Source: Actinomyces oris
Lineage (GTDB): Bacteria; Actinomycetota; Actinomycetes; Actinomycetales; Actinomycetaceae
Length of the DNA stretch: 64,000 nt
Assembly: GCF_001553935.1 (NCBI RefSeq)
Contig: NZ_CP014232.1
Coordinates: forward strand, 2,790,001-2,854,000
Direction of reading: 5' to 3'
Of this stretch, positions 33,232 to 43,059 are shown piece after piece (position 1 is the stretch's first letter; each line of letters opens with the position of its first letter). A program made the position numbers and the translations under genes. The notes beneath the pieces are model-generated. The model had not been told where the DNA came from. It made no database searches and saw nothing but the letters and a program-made list of their open reading frames with translations.

Positions 33232-35328
33232 TCAGTCGGCGGCCCGCATGGCGCGCAGCTCCTTCTTGAGGTCCTGGATCTCGTCGCGCAGCCGGGCGGC
33301 GAGCTCGAAGTGGAGGTCCTCGGCGGCGGCGTGCATCTGCTGGGTGAGCTCGTTGATGAGCTCGGCGAGGTCGCCCTGTGCCGCGCCGGCGAGCTTCTCG
33401 CGCACCGTGGCCTCGGCGGCGTGCTTGCGCCGGGCCCGCACCGATGAGTCCTCGTGGCCCCGGTAGCCGCCGGCCAGAAGGTCGGCGGTGTCGACGTCCT
33501 CGCGGGCGAGCATGTCGGTGACGTCGGCGATCTTCTTGCGCAGCGGCTGGGGATCGATGCCGTGCTCGGCGTTGTAGGCCAACTGCTTGGTGCGGCGGCG
33601 CTCAGTCTCCTCGATGGCCTCAGCCATGGCCGGGGTGATGGTGTCGGCGTACATGTGGACCTCGCCGGAGACGTTGCGGGCGGCACGTCCGATGGTCTGC
33701 ACCAGGGAGCGGGTCGAGCGCAGGAAGCCCTCCTTGTCCGCGTCCAGGATGGACACGAGCGAGACCTCCGGCAGGTCCAGGCCCTCACGCAGCAGGTTGA
33801 TGCCCACGAGCACGTCGAAGCGCCCCAACCTCAGCTCGCGCAGGAGCTCGACGCGCCGCAGCGTGTCGACGTCGGAGTGGAGGTACTCCACGCGCACACC
33901 CCTCTCGGCGAGGTAGGTGGTCAGGTCCTCGGCCATGCGCTTGGTCAGGGTGGTCACCAGGATCCGCTCCTGGCGCTCGACGCGGGTGCGCACCTCCTCG
34001 AGCAGGTCGTCGATCTGTCCCTGCGTGGGCTTGACGACGACCTTGGGGTCCACCAGTCCCGTGGGGCGGATGATCTGCTCGACGACACCGTCGGAGCGCT
34101 GGGTCTCGTAGTCGCCCGGGGTGGCCGACAGGTAGACGGTCTGACCGACGCGGTCCTCGAACTCGGCGAAGGTCAGGGGGCGGTTGTCCAGTGCGGAGGG
34201 CAGACGGAATCCATGCTCGACCAGGGTGCGCTTGCGGGAGGCGTCCCCCTCGTGCATGGCGCCGATCTGGGGGACGGTCACGTGGGACTCGTCGATGACG
34301 AGGAGGAAATCCTCGGGGAAGTAGTCCAGGAGCGTGTTGGGCGGGGTACCGGTCTCGCGCCCGTCGATGTGCAGCGAGTAGTTCTCGATCCCCGAGCACA
34401 TGCCGATCTGCTGAAGCATCTCCAGGTCGTAGGTGGTGCGCATGCGCAGGCGCTGGGCCTCCAGGAGACGGCCGTCGTGCTCGAGCTGGGCCAGACGCTC
34501 GGCGAGCTCGGCCTCAATGCCCTCGATGGCCTTCTGCATGCGTTCGGGGCCGGCCACGTAATGGGAGGCGGGGAAGACGAAGACCTGCTCGACAGTGTCG
34601 ATGACGTCCCCGGTCACGGGGTGCAGCGTGGCCAGGGCCTCGATCTCGTCCCCGAAGAACTCGATGCGGATGGCGAGCTCCTCGTACATCGGGATGATCT
34701 CCACCGTGTCGCCACGCACGCGGAAGGTGCCCCGGGTGAAGTCGATGTCGTTGCGGGTGTACTGCATCGTCACGAAGCGCCGCAGGAGATCGTCCCGGTC
34801 GATCTGCTGGCCCACCTCCAGGGGCGTCATCCGGTCCACGTACTCCTGGGGGGTGCCCAGGCCGTAGATGCAGGAGACCGAGGAGACCACGACGACGTCC
34901 CGGCGGGTGAGCAGGGAGTTGGTGGCGCTGTGGCGCAGGCGCTCGACCTCGTCATTGATGGAGGAGTCCTTCTCGATGAAGGTGTCCGTCTGCGGGACGT
35001 AGGCCTCGGGCTGGTAGTAGTCGTAGTAGGAGACGAAGTACTCCACCGCGTTGTTCGGCAGCAGCTCACGGAACTCGGCGGCCATCTGGGCGGCCAGGGT
35101 CTTGTTCGGCTCCAGGATGAGGGTGGGGCGCTGGACCTGCTCGACGAGCCAGGCGGTCGTCGCGGACTTGCCGGTTCCCGTGGCGCCAAGCAGGACGATG
35201 TCCTTCTCCCCCGCCCGCAGACGCTCGGTCAGCTCGGCGATCGCCGTGGGCTGGTCCCCGCTGGGCGAGTAAGGGCTGATGACCTCGAAGGGCTTGGCTG
35301 CGCGCTGGAGCTCGGTAACGGGACGCAT
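33232..35328 (-). CDS. uvrB: Excinuclease ABC subunit B
   Basis: UvrB is the damage-verifying helicase-like core of nucleotide-excision repair. The 698-residue protein has Walker [15 protein letters not shown] (~48-61), the beta-hairpin region [21 protein letters not shown] (~103-123, cited as [12 protein letters not shown]), DESHV (Walker B, ~344), motif [11 protein letters not shown] (~552) and a C-terminal UVR motif (~645-680) that contacts UvrC. It is leaderless: TAGCCT lies 6 nt before the ATG. It is downstream of coaE as in Mycobacterium. No SOS-like box was found upstream. Confidence 0.97.
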   Translation of the reverse strand: MRPVTELQRAAKPFEVISPYSPSGDQPTAIAELTERLRAGEKDIVLLGATGTGKSATTAWLVEQVQRPTLILEPNKTLAAQMAAEFRELLPNNAVEYFVSYYDYYQPEAYVPQTDTFIEKDSSINDEVERLRHSATNSLLTRRDVVVVSSVSCIYGLGTPQEYVDRMTPLEVGQQIDRDDLLRRFVTMQYTRNDIDFTRGTFRVRGDTVEIIPMYEELAIRIEFFGDEIEALATLHPVTGDVIDTVEQVFVFPASHYVAGPERMQKAIEGIEAELAERLAQLEHDGRLLEAQRLRMRTTYDLEMLQQIGMCSGIENYSLHIDGRETGTPPNTLLDYFPEDFLLVIDESHVTVPQIGAMHEGDASRKRTLVEHGFRLPSALDNRPLTFAEFEDRVGQTVYLSATPGDYETQRSDGVVEQIIRPTGLVDPKVVVKPTQGQIDDLLEEVRTRVERQERILVTTLTKRMAEDLTTYLAERGVRVEYLHSDVDTLRRVELLRELRLGRFDVLVGINLLREGLDLPEVSLVSILDADKEGFLRSTRSLVQTIGRAARNVSGEVHMYADTITPAMAEAIEETERRRTKQLAYNAEHGIDPQPLRKKIADVTDMLAREDVDTADLLAGGYRGHEDSSVRARRKHAAEATVREKLAGAAQGDLAELINELTQQMHAAAEDLHFELAARLRDEIQDLKKELRAMRAAD

Positions 35329-35334
35329 GTCTTC

Positions 35335-35340
35335 AGGCTA
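35335..35340 (-). promoter_or_regulatory. -10 element (TAGCCT) for leaderless uvrB
   Basis: TAGCCT, 6 nt, ATG, with no Shine-Dalgarno. Confidence 0.5.
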
Positions 35341-35577
35341 CGCGGTCCGAACGACACCATGGACACCTCTGACCGCGCAGTCACCTCCTTCATCAGCCTG
35401 CGATCCGGCCGTCACCACACAGATACGTCTTTGTATCCGGGAAGGAACCTTTCAATCGAGTTCACCTATTACGGTGGTTCTCGCAGGACGCCGGGTCGTC
35501 CCGTTCCACGTTCATGTGGATGCTCATGGACCCCGCCTCTGCGTCCTGTCTTCATCCCCTGACTCCAAGGACCCTTC

Positions 35578-35667
35578 ATGGCTTTCATCGTCGCCGTCTC
35601 CGCCACCATCGTCGGAGCCCTCGGCCCCGCCCGCACCACCTCTCGACGCAACAGCTGCTCGGGCTGA
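35578..35667 (+). CDS. Possible 29-residue small membrane peptide
   Basis: In the 423-nt gap between uvrB and coaE, an ATG preceded by AAGGA (7 nt spacing) opens a 29-codon frame reading MAFIVAVSATIVGALGPART and on to a Ser/Cys tail. Nearly all codons end in C, the coding signature of this genome, and residues 2-16 are hydrophobic. It is antisense to nothing annotated. No promoter was identified. The rest of the gap (35341-35577, 35668-35751) shows nothing I can support. It may be a real small membrane peptide or chance. Confidence 0.3.
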   Translation: MAFIVAVSATIVGALGPARTTSRRNSCSG

Positions 35668-35751
35668 GTCCGCCTTCCGGCTCTACCTCTCGGTTCCGCC
35701 CCACTGTAGGAGTGAACGCAGTATCCACCGACGGGAAGGTCTCCCCTGCCG

Positions 35752-36402
35752 TCAGGCAGTGGCTCCCGGCTCCAGGATCCGGGTTCTCCATAGTCTGTCG
35801 ACCTCGGCGCGCAGGTCCTCCAGCGCCCCGGAGTTGGACACGATGACGTCGGCAACGGCCCGACGCTCCTTGTCAGTGGCCTGCACGGCGATACGGGCCA
35901 GCGCCTCGTCACGGGTCATCCCCCGCGCAGCGAGCCGCTCCAGACGCACCTCGAGCTCGGCCTCGACGACGACGACAAGATCGAACAGGTCCTGCATCTG
36001 TCCCTCGACGAGGAGAGGAACGTCGTAGACCGCCACCTGCCCAGCCGGAACCGTGTCCATCCGAGCCCATGCCTCTGCTGCGATGAGGGGCAGGAGGAGC
36101 TCTTCCAGGCGCGCACGACGCAGGTCGTCGAAGAAGACCAGCCGCCCCAGGGCACCGCGGTCCAGGGAGCCGTCCGCAGCCAGGATCCCTTCCCCGAACT
36201 CGGCCACCACTGCCGCAAGACCGTCACTGCCCGGGCTGACGACATCGCGAGCGACCTCGTCGGCACTGGTCACGACCGCGCCGCGCTCCTTGAGCAGACA
36301 GGCCACTGTGGACTTGCCTGAGCCGATACCACCGGTGAGCCCCACGCGCAGGGCTCGGTCCTTCGGACGACGAGTGGAACGGGCTACAGGTGTGTGGCGC
36401 AT
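35752..36402 (-). CDS. coaE: Dephospho-CoA kinase
   Basis: Phosphorylates dephospho-CoA in the last step of CoA synthesis. The start at 36402 gives 216 residues, beginning with a basic tail then LRVGLTGGIGSGKSTVACLL (~20-39, P-loop). The lid/CoA-site segment DEVARDVVSPGSDGL (~53-67) and the YDVPLLVE motif near 130 are present. A longer start would add 21 residues without a better ribosome site. Order rpsA-(inserted gene)-coaE-uvrB follows the mycobacterial pattern. Confidence 0.93.
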   Translation of the reverse strand: MRHTPVARSTRRPKDRALRVGLTGGIGSGKSTVACLLKERGAVVTSADEVARDVVSPGSDGLAAVVAEFGEGILAADGSLDRGALGRLVFFDDLRRARLEELLLPLIAAEAWARMDTVPAGQVAVYDVPLLVEGQMQDLFDLVVVVEAELEVRLERLAARGMTRDEALARIAVQATDKERRAVADVIVSNSGALEDLRAEVDRLWRTRILEPGATA

Positions 36403-36491
36403 GGTCCCATCATGCCGTGACCTGCCCGAGCCGGGCCAGCGTGCCGTCGATGCTGACGACACCAAACGGTACGGGCAGCGACCCCGTCTTG

Positions 36492-38237
36492 TCAGTCGCC
36501 CTCTGAGGCCGCCCGACCCTCAGTCCTGATCGTTGTGGTCGAACCGGGTCGCCTTCTTCCTCCCCGGCCCCGACCGTAGGGCGCGATACGCTCCTCGACC
36601 CGGGCCAACGACTCCACCGCGCCCTGCGGGGGACTCACGCACCGGGAGGCCTGCTCCGAGGCCCGCGAGATGATCTCGCGGATGATCGGCGCACGAGAGT
36701 GATCCTCCTCCACCCCGTCAACCAGGACCTCCGCCAGCGCGGAGAGGACCTGCAAGGCAACCAGAGGGTCACCGACGGCGTCGACGAGTGTCCCGCAGCG
36801 TTCTCCGGGCCGGTTCATCGGCCAGGCCCCCATCGCCTCACGGCACTGGTGCCATGCCCGGCCGCTGGAAGCGCGGTCCCCGCGAGCCTGAGCGGCGTGC
36901 GAGGCCAGAGCCAGAGCGGCGCAAGCAGTTTCCGTCCACCCCTGGCTCAGACTCAACTCCGCCGTGTCGAGATGTTCCTTCTCCGCACGTTCATTGGCAC
37001 CCAGTGCCGCCAGCAGCCGGCCGAAGGCCAGACGGAGGTCGACGACCAGCTCCAAGGCGGAGTCGTCCACCACCTCGGACAGCGAGGCGCTGACCGTCTC
37101 CGCAGTTGACATGGCGCGCTGTCGCACTGACTCCATGCCATACCCCCGAGACAGCGTAAGCAGCTCACGGACCTCCTTGAGCAGGGCGCCCTGGTTGCGT
37201 AACCGGGCACGGTCAGCCGGCAGGCCGCTCGTTACCGTCCCATAGGACCGGCTGGCCAAACCTGCGGCCTCAGCGGCCATGCGCATCTCAACCCGGTACG
37301 ACACGCCATTGTTGCCGTTACGGACATCGAAGCGGTGGGCGATGCCGCGCACAAAACCGGTCATGACGTCATAGGCGTGGACGACGGTATCCCAAGCCGT
37401 GAGCTCCACGTTCCCCCACGGCGTTGTCCAGCTCAGCGAGACGCCCAGTGCATGGTTTCCGTAATCAGCTCGGTTAGCCTCCCGCATGACGAGAGCCAGT
37501 CCGACAGCGGTGTTCATCAGCTGCCAGGCCGAGGCCTCGGAGACAGCCTTCATGGGGCTGTGACGGATGAGGGCGATGGCCCGTTGCCACTGGGAGGATA
37601 GTCCCAGGTACTCGAGCCTGTCCGCCAGGCTCTGTAGTGACACGACATCTGGAAGGTGGAGCCGGCTCAAGGAGGCAAAAGCGTCCTCGGCCTCGACGAT
37701 GCGTTGGTGGGCCAGGTAGGGAACCAGCACCGCTCCCAACCCCCTCGCGGTCTCCACGGGATCAGCCTCGGCACGCTTCGGTGTGGCCGTGGCTGTGCTG
37801 ATGACGCCGGAGTAGTCGTCGTGCATGCGAGCAGTGGCCAGCACGGCTCCGGTGTCGGCCTTGCCGAAGGAGAAGAGTCTGGCCTCACGGAGCTGCTCGA
37901 GGGCCTCGTCCCTGAGGCCGAGGACGGCTGAGAGCTCCACCTGGGCGTAGCGCAGTGGGAGCGTTGAGCGGCCGTGGGCGGCCCGAATCCCCTGACAGAA
38001 GGAGATCGCCTGCTCAAGGCTCTTCCTACTCGTGTCCGGGTCCTGGCCCAGCTGAACCAACCAGGCCCGGTCGACGGCGCAGACCGCCTCCACCACCTGG
38101 TCGGGCGCGTTCCCCGCAGCCGTGTCCTCGACGTCGTCGGTGGCGACCGCCTTCCACAGGGCCGCAGCAGCGTCGCGACTGGGGCAGACGGGGTCGACAT
38201 CCTCCAGAGCGCGGGCAATGTCGCCCCAATAGCTCAT
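36492..38237 (-). CDS. Uncharacterised helical-repeat (TPR-like) protein
   Basis: A 581-residue protein beginning MSYWGDIARALEDVD, with GGAG 5 nt before the ATG. It is almost entirely alpha-helical by composition: Ala/Leu/Arg/Glu-rich segments of about 35-40 residues recur (for example around 115-150, 195-235, 420-465), as in TPR solenoids, and there is no signal peptide or membrane segment. The C-terminal ~45 residues are Arg/Gly/Ser-rich and basic. I do not recognise a named family. It lies between rpsA and coaE, which are adjacent in Mycobacterium. It is separated from rpsA by a strong hairpin, so it probably has its own promoter. Confidence 0.75.
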   Translation of the reverse strand: MSYWGDIARALEDVDPVCPSRDAAAALWKAVATDDVEDTAAGNAPDQVVEAVCAVDRAWLVQLGQDPDTSRKSLEQAISFCQGIRAAHGRSTLPLRYAQVELSAVLGLRDEALEQLREARLFSFGKADTGAVLATARMHDDYSGVISTATATPKRAEADPVETARGLGAVLVPYLAHQRIVEAEDAFASLSRLHLPDVVSLQSLADRLEYLGLSSQWQRAIALIRHSPMKAVSEASAWQLMNTAVGLALVMREANRADYGNHALGVSLSWTTPWGNVELTAWDTVVHAYDVMTGFVRGIAHRFDVRNGNNGVSYRVEMRMAAEAAGLASRSYGTVTSGLPADRARLRNQGALLKEVRELLTLSRGYGMESVRQRAMSTAETVSASLSEVVDDSALELVVDLRLAFGRLLAALGANERAEKEHLDTAELSLSQGWTETACAALALASHAAQARGDRASSGRAWHQCREAMGAWPMNRPGERCGTLVDAVGDPLVALQVLSALAEVLVDGVEEDHSRAPIIREIISRASEQASRCVSPPQGAVESLARVEERIAPYGRGRGGRRRPGSTTTIRTEGRAASEGD

Positions 38238-38354
38238 ATCGTCTCCAACGGTCGTCACGTACAGGTTCCGGCTTCTAGGAAGCAGGGAGCACCGGTCCCG
38301 GCCACAGCCTCGCACAGGCACGTCACCTGAGCGATGGGGAGAAGGCACCGAACG

Positions 38355-38395
38355 TCTGAGGGTCTCTGCCTGCGGAGCAGGCAGAGACCCTCAGA
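38355..38395 (-). terminator. Terminator hairpin downstream of rpsA
   Basis: A 19-bp perfect stem (CTGAGGGTCTCTGCCTGC with its complement) and 3-nt loop about 45 nt after the rpsA stop. No T-tract. Confidence 0.7.
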
Positions 38396-38438
38396 TGATG
38401 TCAGAGATCAGTCCTGACCACTGAAAAGGTGCGGATGC

Positions 38439-39893
38439 TCAGTTACCAGTGAGCTTCTCGCGCAGAGCGGCCAGGGCCTCATCGGAGGCCAGCGTGCCGG
38501 AGGCCTCAGACGGCGCCGAGGAGTACGAGGTGCCGCCGGCGGGGGCTGCCGGAGCACCGGACTCCTGCTCCTCCTCCAGGGCCTTGGCGACCTGGGCCTT
38601 GTGGGCCTCCCAGCGGGCGTGAGCAGCTGCGTACTCGGCCTCCCATGCCTCGCGCTGGGCGTCGTAGCCCTCGAGCCACTCGTTGGTCTCCGGGTCGAAG
38701 CCCTCGGGGTACTTGTAGTTGCCCTGCTCGTCGTACTCGGCCGCCATCCCGTAGAGGCTGGGGTCGAAGTCCTCGGAGGCGGGGTCGACACCCTCGTTGG
38801 CCTGCTTCAGCGACAGGGAGATGCGACGGCGCTCCAGGTCGATGTCGATGACCTTGACGAAGACCTCGTCGCCGACCTTGGCCACCTGCTCGGGGACCTC
38901 GACGTGCCGCTGCGCCAGCTCGGAGATGTGGACCAGGCCCTCGATGCCGTCCTCGACACGGACGAAAGCACCGAAGGGGACCAGCTTGGTGACCTTGCCG
39001 GGAACGACCTGGCCGATGGCGTGGGTGCGGGCGAAGGCCTGCCACGGGTCCTCCTGGGTCGCCTTGAGCGACAGGGAGACGCGCTCGCGGTCGAAGTCGA
39101 CGTCCAGGACCTCGACCGTGACCTCGTTGCCGACCTCGACGACCTCGGAGGGGTGGTCGATGTGCTTCCAGGACAGCTCGGAGACGTGGACCAGACCGTC
39201 GACGCCACCCAGGTCCACGAAGGCACCGAAGTTGACGATGGAGGACACGACACCGGAGCGGACCTGCCCCTTCTGCAGGGTCTGCAGGAAGTTGGTGCGG
39301 ACCTCGGACTGGGTCTGCTCGAGCCAGGCGCGGCGGGAGAGGACCACGTTGTTGCGGTTCTTGTCCAGCTCAATGATCTTCGCCTCGAGCTCGCGGCCCA
39401 CGTAGGGCTGGAGGTCGCGAACGCGACGCATCTCCACCAGGGAGGCGGGCAGGAAGCCGCGAAGGCCGATGTCCAGGATGAGACCGCCCTTGACGACCTC
39501 GATGACGGAGCCGGTGACGACGCCGTCCTCCTCCTTGATGCGCTCGATGGTGCCCCAGGCGCGCTCGTACTGCGCGCGCTTCTTGCTCAGGAGCAGACGC
39601 CCTTCCTTGTCCTCCTTCTGCAGGACGAGGGCTTCGATCTCATCGCCGACGGAGACGATCTCGTCGGGGTCGACGTCGTGTTTGATGGACAGCTCGCGAG
39701 CGAGGATGACGCCTTCGGTCTTGTAGCCGATGTCGAGGAGGACCTCATCACGGTCGACCTTGACGACAGTGCCCTCGACGATGTCGCCGTCATCGAAGTA
39801 CTTGATGGTCTCGTCAACGGCGGCGAGGATCTCCTCGGTCGAACCGATGTCGTTGACGGCGACCGGGGCGGGGCTGGGCGTGGTGGTTGTCAT
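38439..39893 (-). CDS. rpsA: 30S ribosomal protein S1
   Basis: The mRNA-binding ribosomal protein S1. The 484-residue actinobacterial form has four S1 OB-fold repeats: ~36-106 (GDIVEGTVVKVDRDEVLLDIG), ~124-190, ~209-278 (GQVRSGVVSSIVNFGAFVDLGG, cited as VVSSIVNFGAFVDLG) and ~296-365 (GQVVPGKVTKLVPFGAFVRVEDG). A low-complexity acidic/Ala-rich C-terminal tail follows. The start at 39893 gives MTTTTPSPAPVAV; GGAG lies about 10 nt upstream. In Mycobacterium the C-terminal tail of this protein was linked to pyrazinamide. A monocistronic transcript is likely, given the terminator and the 311-nt upstream gap. Confidence 0.96.
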   Translation of the reverse strand: MTTTTPSPAPVAVNDIGSTEEILAAVDETIKYFDDGDIVEGTVVKVDRDEVLLDIGYKTEGVILARELSIKHDVDPDEIVSVGDEIEALVLQKEDKEGRLLLSKKRAQYERAWGTIERIKEEDGVVTGSVIEVVKGGLILDIGLRGFLPASLVEMRRVRDLQPYVGRELEAKIIELDKNRNNVVLSRRAWLEQTQSEVRTNFLQTLQKGQVRSGVVSSIVNFGAFVDLGGVDGLVHVSELSWKHIDHPSEVVEVGNEVTVEVLDVDFDRERVSLSLKATQEDPWQAFARTHAIGQVVPGKVTKLVPFGAFVRVEDGIEGLVHISELAQRHVEVPEQVAKVGDEVFVKVIDIDLERRRISLSLKQANEGVDPASEDFDPSLYGMAAEYDEQGNYKYPEGFDPETNEWLEGYDAQREAWEAEYAAAHARWEAHKAQVAKALEEEQESGAPAAPAGGTSYSSAPSEASGTLASDEALAALREKLTGN

Positions 39894-40204
39894 TGAGTGG
39901 ATGCTCCGAATGCGGATAGTTGGATCGGGTTGATAGGGACTGCGCGCTCCCCAGCGACGCGAATCGGCCCGGACCAATTCATCGACCTGGTTGGATCAGT
40001 CTCATAGGAGACGCCCAGGAGCGCACGAGTGAACCTTAGCAGTACGTGACGAATCCGTGACTAGACGATGCTCAAGCATTATCCCGTACGTACGTGCAAT
40101 CGCTCACGTCATCTGACGACTTGATGTCAAAAGGATGACGTGCCGATCTCATTCATATATCACCGGCTTCTTCGACCGATGAGCACGGGTCCCGGAAGGG
40201 CTCT
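39894..40204. other. Intergenic region between polA stop and rpsA start
   Basis: 311 nt without a gene, relatively AT-rich at 40030-40170. It should hold the rpsA promoter: a TAAGGT -10 candidate is at 40033-40038 (minus strand), leaving a leader of about 135 nt. An 8-bp palindrome GTACGTAC occurs near 40086-40093, and CGTCATC/GATGACG repeats flank 40108-40140. No RNA gene was recognised. Confidence 0.4.
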
Positions 40205-43042
40205 CTAGTGGGCGGCCTCACGCCAGGTGCGCCCTCGTCCGACGGCGACGTCCAGGGGGACCGAGAGCTCTGCCGCCCCGCCCATCTGCTCTTTGAGGAG
40301 GTTCTCAACCGCCTCGGCCTCTCCGGGCGCGACCTCGATGAGAAGCTCGTCGTGAATCTGCAGAAGAATGCGGCTTGCTAGTGTCCGCTCGGTCAGGGCG
40401 CTGTCGACGTCGATCATGGCTTTCTTGACGATATCGGCGGCGCTGCCCTGGATGGGAGCGTTGAGGGCGGCCCGCTCAGCCATCTCACGGCGCTGCCGGT
40501 TGTCGCTGGTCAGGTCGGGAAGGTAACGGCGCCGCCCGAACATCGTCTCGGTGTATCCGTCGCGGCGCGCCTGCTCCACCACGGACTCCAGGTAGTCGTG
40601 AACCTTCCCGAACCTGGCGAAGTAGGCGTTCCTCAGATCTGCTGCGTCGGCGTTGTCGATACCGAGCTGACGGGCCAGCCCGAAGGTCGACAGCCCGTAG
40701 GCCAGTCCATAGCTCATGGCCTTGACGTGGCTGCGCTGCTGGGCGGTGACGTCCTCAACGTCGATGCCGTGGACCAGGGCGGCTACGTAGCGGTGCAGGT
40801 CCTCCCCGCTGCGGAAGGCATCGATCAGCGCCTGGTCTGCGGACAGATGTGCCATGATGCGCATCTCGATCTGGGAGTAGTCGGCGGTCATGAGGCACTC
40901 GTAGCCCTCTCCGACGGTGAAGGCCTCGCGGATGCGCATCCCCTCCTCGTGCCGGGCCGGAATGTTCTGCAGGTTGGGGTCCGTGGAGGACAGGCGCCCT
41001 GTGGCGGCGATAGTCTGCTGGAAGGTGGTGTGGATGCGGCCATCGGGCTGGATCGCCTTGCGCAGCCCCTCCACCGTCTGCCGCAGCTTGATGGCGTCGC
41101 GGTGCTCGAGAAGGTGCTCCAGGAAGGGGTGGGAGGTCTTGGCATACAGCCCGGCCAAGGCATCGGCATCCGTGGTGTAGCCGGTCTTGGTCTTACGGGT
41201 CTTGGGCATCTTCAGCTCGTCGAATAGGACGGCCTGGAGCTGCTTGGGACTGGAGAGGTTGAGCTCTCGCCCGGCGGCGGCGTAGGCACCCTCAGCGGCG
41301 TGGGTCACGCGGGCGTCGAGCTCGGTCTGGCGGATTTGGAGCACGGCGTCATCGACGGCGATGCCGGCGTCCTCCATGACGGTCAAGGTCGCGGCCACGG
41401 GCATCTCCAGGTCGGTGAAGAGCCCCAAGGCATCACGAGCCACCATCTGCTCATCGAGCACGACCTGGAGCGGGAGCAGGGCGGCGGCCCGACCCGCACT
41501 GGCCAGGTGGGATGCGGGAACGGCCTCGGAGGTGAGGGCCTCGAGGTCGAATGCGCTCTGAGACTCACCGGAGCCGCCGTCACCCCCGGCACCGCCCTCG
41601 TTGACTGCGGCCAGATCGATGCCGAGCCAGCGCTGGGTGAGGGTGTCGACGTCGTAGCTGCGCTGTTCAGGGCGACACAGGTAGCCGGCCAGGGAGGGAT
41701 CTGCGACGACGCCGTCGAGCGTGAGCCCCCGGGCGCTTAGCGCGTGCCAGCTGCCCTTGGCGTCGGCGACGAGCTTGGGGCGCTCCACGTCGGCCAGGAG
41801 CCGGGCCAGGGCGGCTTCATCCTCAGGCAGGATCTCGGTGAGGTCGACGACCACCGCCCGAGAGCCGTCGGACAGCGACACGAGTGCGGCATCGCCCTCG
41901 ACGGGTCTGAGGACGCCGACAACATCGACCCCCAGGGGGCGGGTGCCGTTATCACCATCCGCCGGCAGACTGGTCTCCAACCATTCAGCCAGCTGCCCCG
42001 CGGCAAGATCGTGTCCCAGCGAGACGATCTCCAGATCGCTCAGTGCGTTCAAGGCGCCGGCTTCCTCCGCCTCGCCCGGCTCGACGTGATCGGAGGTGTC
42101 GGTGAAGCTCAGGATGCGTAGCGCCCGTTGGTGCAGGGTGCGGAACTCCAGGGCCTCGAACACGCGCGCCAGGGCGGATCGGTCGGCACCGACGAGGCGC
42201 AGGTCGGTGCGCGGGAGGACTCCGAGATCCAGGTCGGTGAGCAGGTGGTTGAGGCGGCGGTTGCGCACGACGTCGTCGAGATGGTCGCGCAGCGACTGTC
42301 CGGCCTTACCCTTGATCTGGTCCGCGTGAGCGATGACGCCGTCGAGCCCGTCGTAGAGGTTGAGCCACTTGGCGGCGGTCTTGGGGCCCACCCCCGGCAC
42401 TCCGGGGAGGTTGTCGCTGGTCTCGCCGACCAGGGCGGCGAGGTGCGGGTAGCGTTCGGGCGTCACCCCGTAGCGCTCCTCCACCTCCTGAGGCGTCATG
42501 CGGCGCAGTGTTGACACGCCCTTGACTGGGTAGAGCACGGTGCACCGCTCGGTGACCGTCTGGAAGGAGTCACGGTCTCCGGAGCAGATGAGGACCTCCA
42601 TGCCCTCGGCCTGTGCCGAGGTCGCCAAGGTCGCCAGAATGTCGTCGGCCTCGTAGCCCGGCGCGGTGAGCGCTGTGACGCCCATGGCCTCCAGGACCTG
42701 CTGGATGAGCTCGACCTGCCCGAGGAAGGGCTGCGGTGTCTCATCGCGGGTTCCCTTGTACTCGGCGTACTCCTCGGTGCGGAAGGTGCCTCCGGGCAGG
42801 TCGAAGGCGACCGCCACGTGGGTGGGTCGCTCGTTGTCCAGCAGCGACAGGAACATGGACACGAAGCCGTGGACGGCATTGGTGGACTGGCCGGTCGACG
42901 TCGTGAAGTTGTCGACGGGCAGCGCGTAAAAGGCGCGAAAGGCCATCGAGTGTCCGTCGATGAGAAGAAGCCGCTCGGGAACCGGGTCCGAGGGGGACTG
43001 AGGTGTTGGACTCGTCGCAGGGCTGGTCGCGGTGGTGCTCAC
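40205..43042 (-). CDS. polA: DNA polymerase I
   Basis: The 945-residue PolA for Okazaki-fragment processing and repair. It has an N-terminal 5'-3' exonuclease/flap domain (LLLIDGHSMAFRAFYAL ~25-41, GYEADDILATLA ~128-139, GETSDNLPGVPGVGPKTA ~211-228). The middle domain lacks the DxE metal motif (LGVDVVGVLRPVEGD), so proofreading is presumably absent, as in other actinobacterial PolA. The polymerase domain has TGRLSSTDPNLQNIP (~690), DYSQIEMRI (motif A, ~725), RSHVKAMSYGLAYG (motif B, ~785) and QIHDELLIE (motif C, ~905). The GTG start is 6 nt after TAGGCT (leaderless), and the promoter faces a divergent thioesterase gene only 17 nt away. Confidence 0.97.
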   Translation of the reverse strand: MSTTATSPATSPTPQSPSDPVPERLLLIDGHSMAFRAFYALPVDNFTTSTGQSTNAVHGFVSMFLSLLDNERPTHVAVAFDLPGGTFRTEEYAEYKGTRDETPQPFLGQVELIQQVLEAMGVTALTAPGYEADDILATLATSAQAEGMEVLICSGDRDSFQTVTERCTVLYPVKGVSTLRRMTPQEVEERYGVTPERYPHLAALVGETSDNLPGVPGVGPKTAAKWLNLYDGLDGVIAHADQIKGKAGQSLRDHLDDVVRNRRLNHLLTDLDLGVLPRTDLRLVGADRSALARVFEALEFRTLHQRALRILSFTDTSDHVEPGEAEEAGALNALSDLEIVSLGHDLAAGQLAEWLETSLPADGDNGTRPLGVDVVGVLRPVEGDAALVSLSDGSRAVVVDLTEILPEDEAALARLLADVERPKLVADAKGSWHALSARGLTLDGVVADPSLAGYLCRPEQRSYDVDTLTQRWLGIDLAAVNEGGAGGDGGSGESQSAFDLEALTSEAVPASHLASAGRAAALLPLQVVLDEQMVARDALGLFTDLEMPVAATLTVMEDAGIAVDDAVLQIRQTELDARVTHAAEGAYAAAGRELNLSSPKQLQAVLFDELKMPKTRKTKTGYTTDADALAGLYAKTSHPFLEHLLEHRDAIKLRQTVEGLRKAIQPDGRIHTTFQQTIAATGRLSSTDPNLQNIPARHEEGMRIREAFTVGEGYECLMTADYSQIEMRIMAHLSADQALIDAFRSGEDLHRYVAALVHGIDVEDVTAQQRSHVKAMSYGLAYGLSTFGLARQLGIDNADAADLRNAYFARFGKVHDYLESVVEQARRDGYTETMFGRRRYLPDLTSDNRQRREMAERAALNAPIQGSAADIVKKAMIDVDSALTERTLASRILLQIHDELLIEVAPGEAEAVENLLKEQMGGAAELSVPLDVAVGRGRTWREAAH

Positions 43043-43048
43043 CGTGCC

Positions 43049-43054
43049 AGCCTA
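43049..43054 (-). promoter_or_regulatory. -10 element (TAGGCT) for leaderless polA
   Basis: TAGGCT, 6 nt, GTG AGC ACC. Confidence 0.5.
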
Positions 43055-43059
43055 GGCCC

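Noticed and set aside
35335-35370. SOS box upstream of uvrB
   Set aside because: Only one half-site-like GTTCG is seen, with no partner CGAAC at the right spacing.
40125-40130. Consensus -35 TTGACA upstream of rpsA
   Set aside because: The position 17 nt downstream reads GTGAGC on the minus strand, which is not a usable -10.
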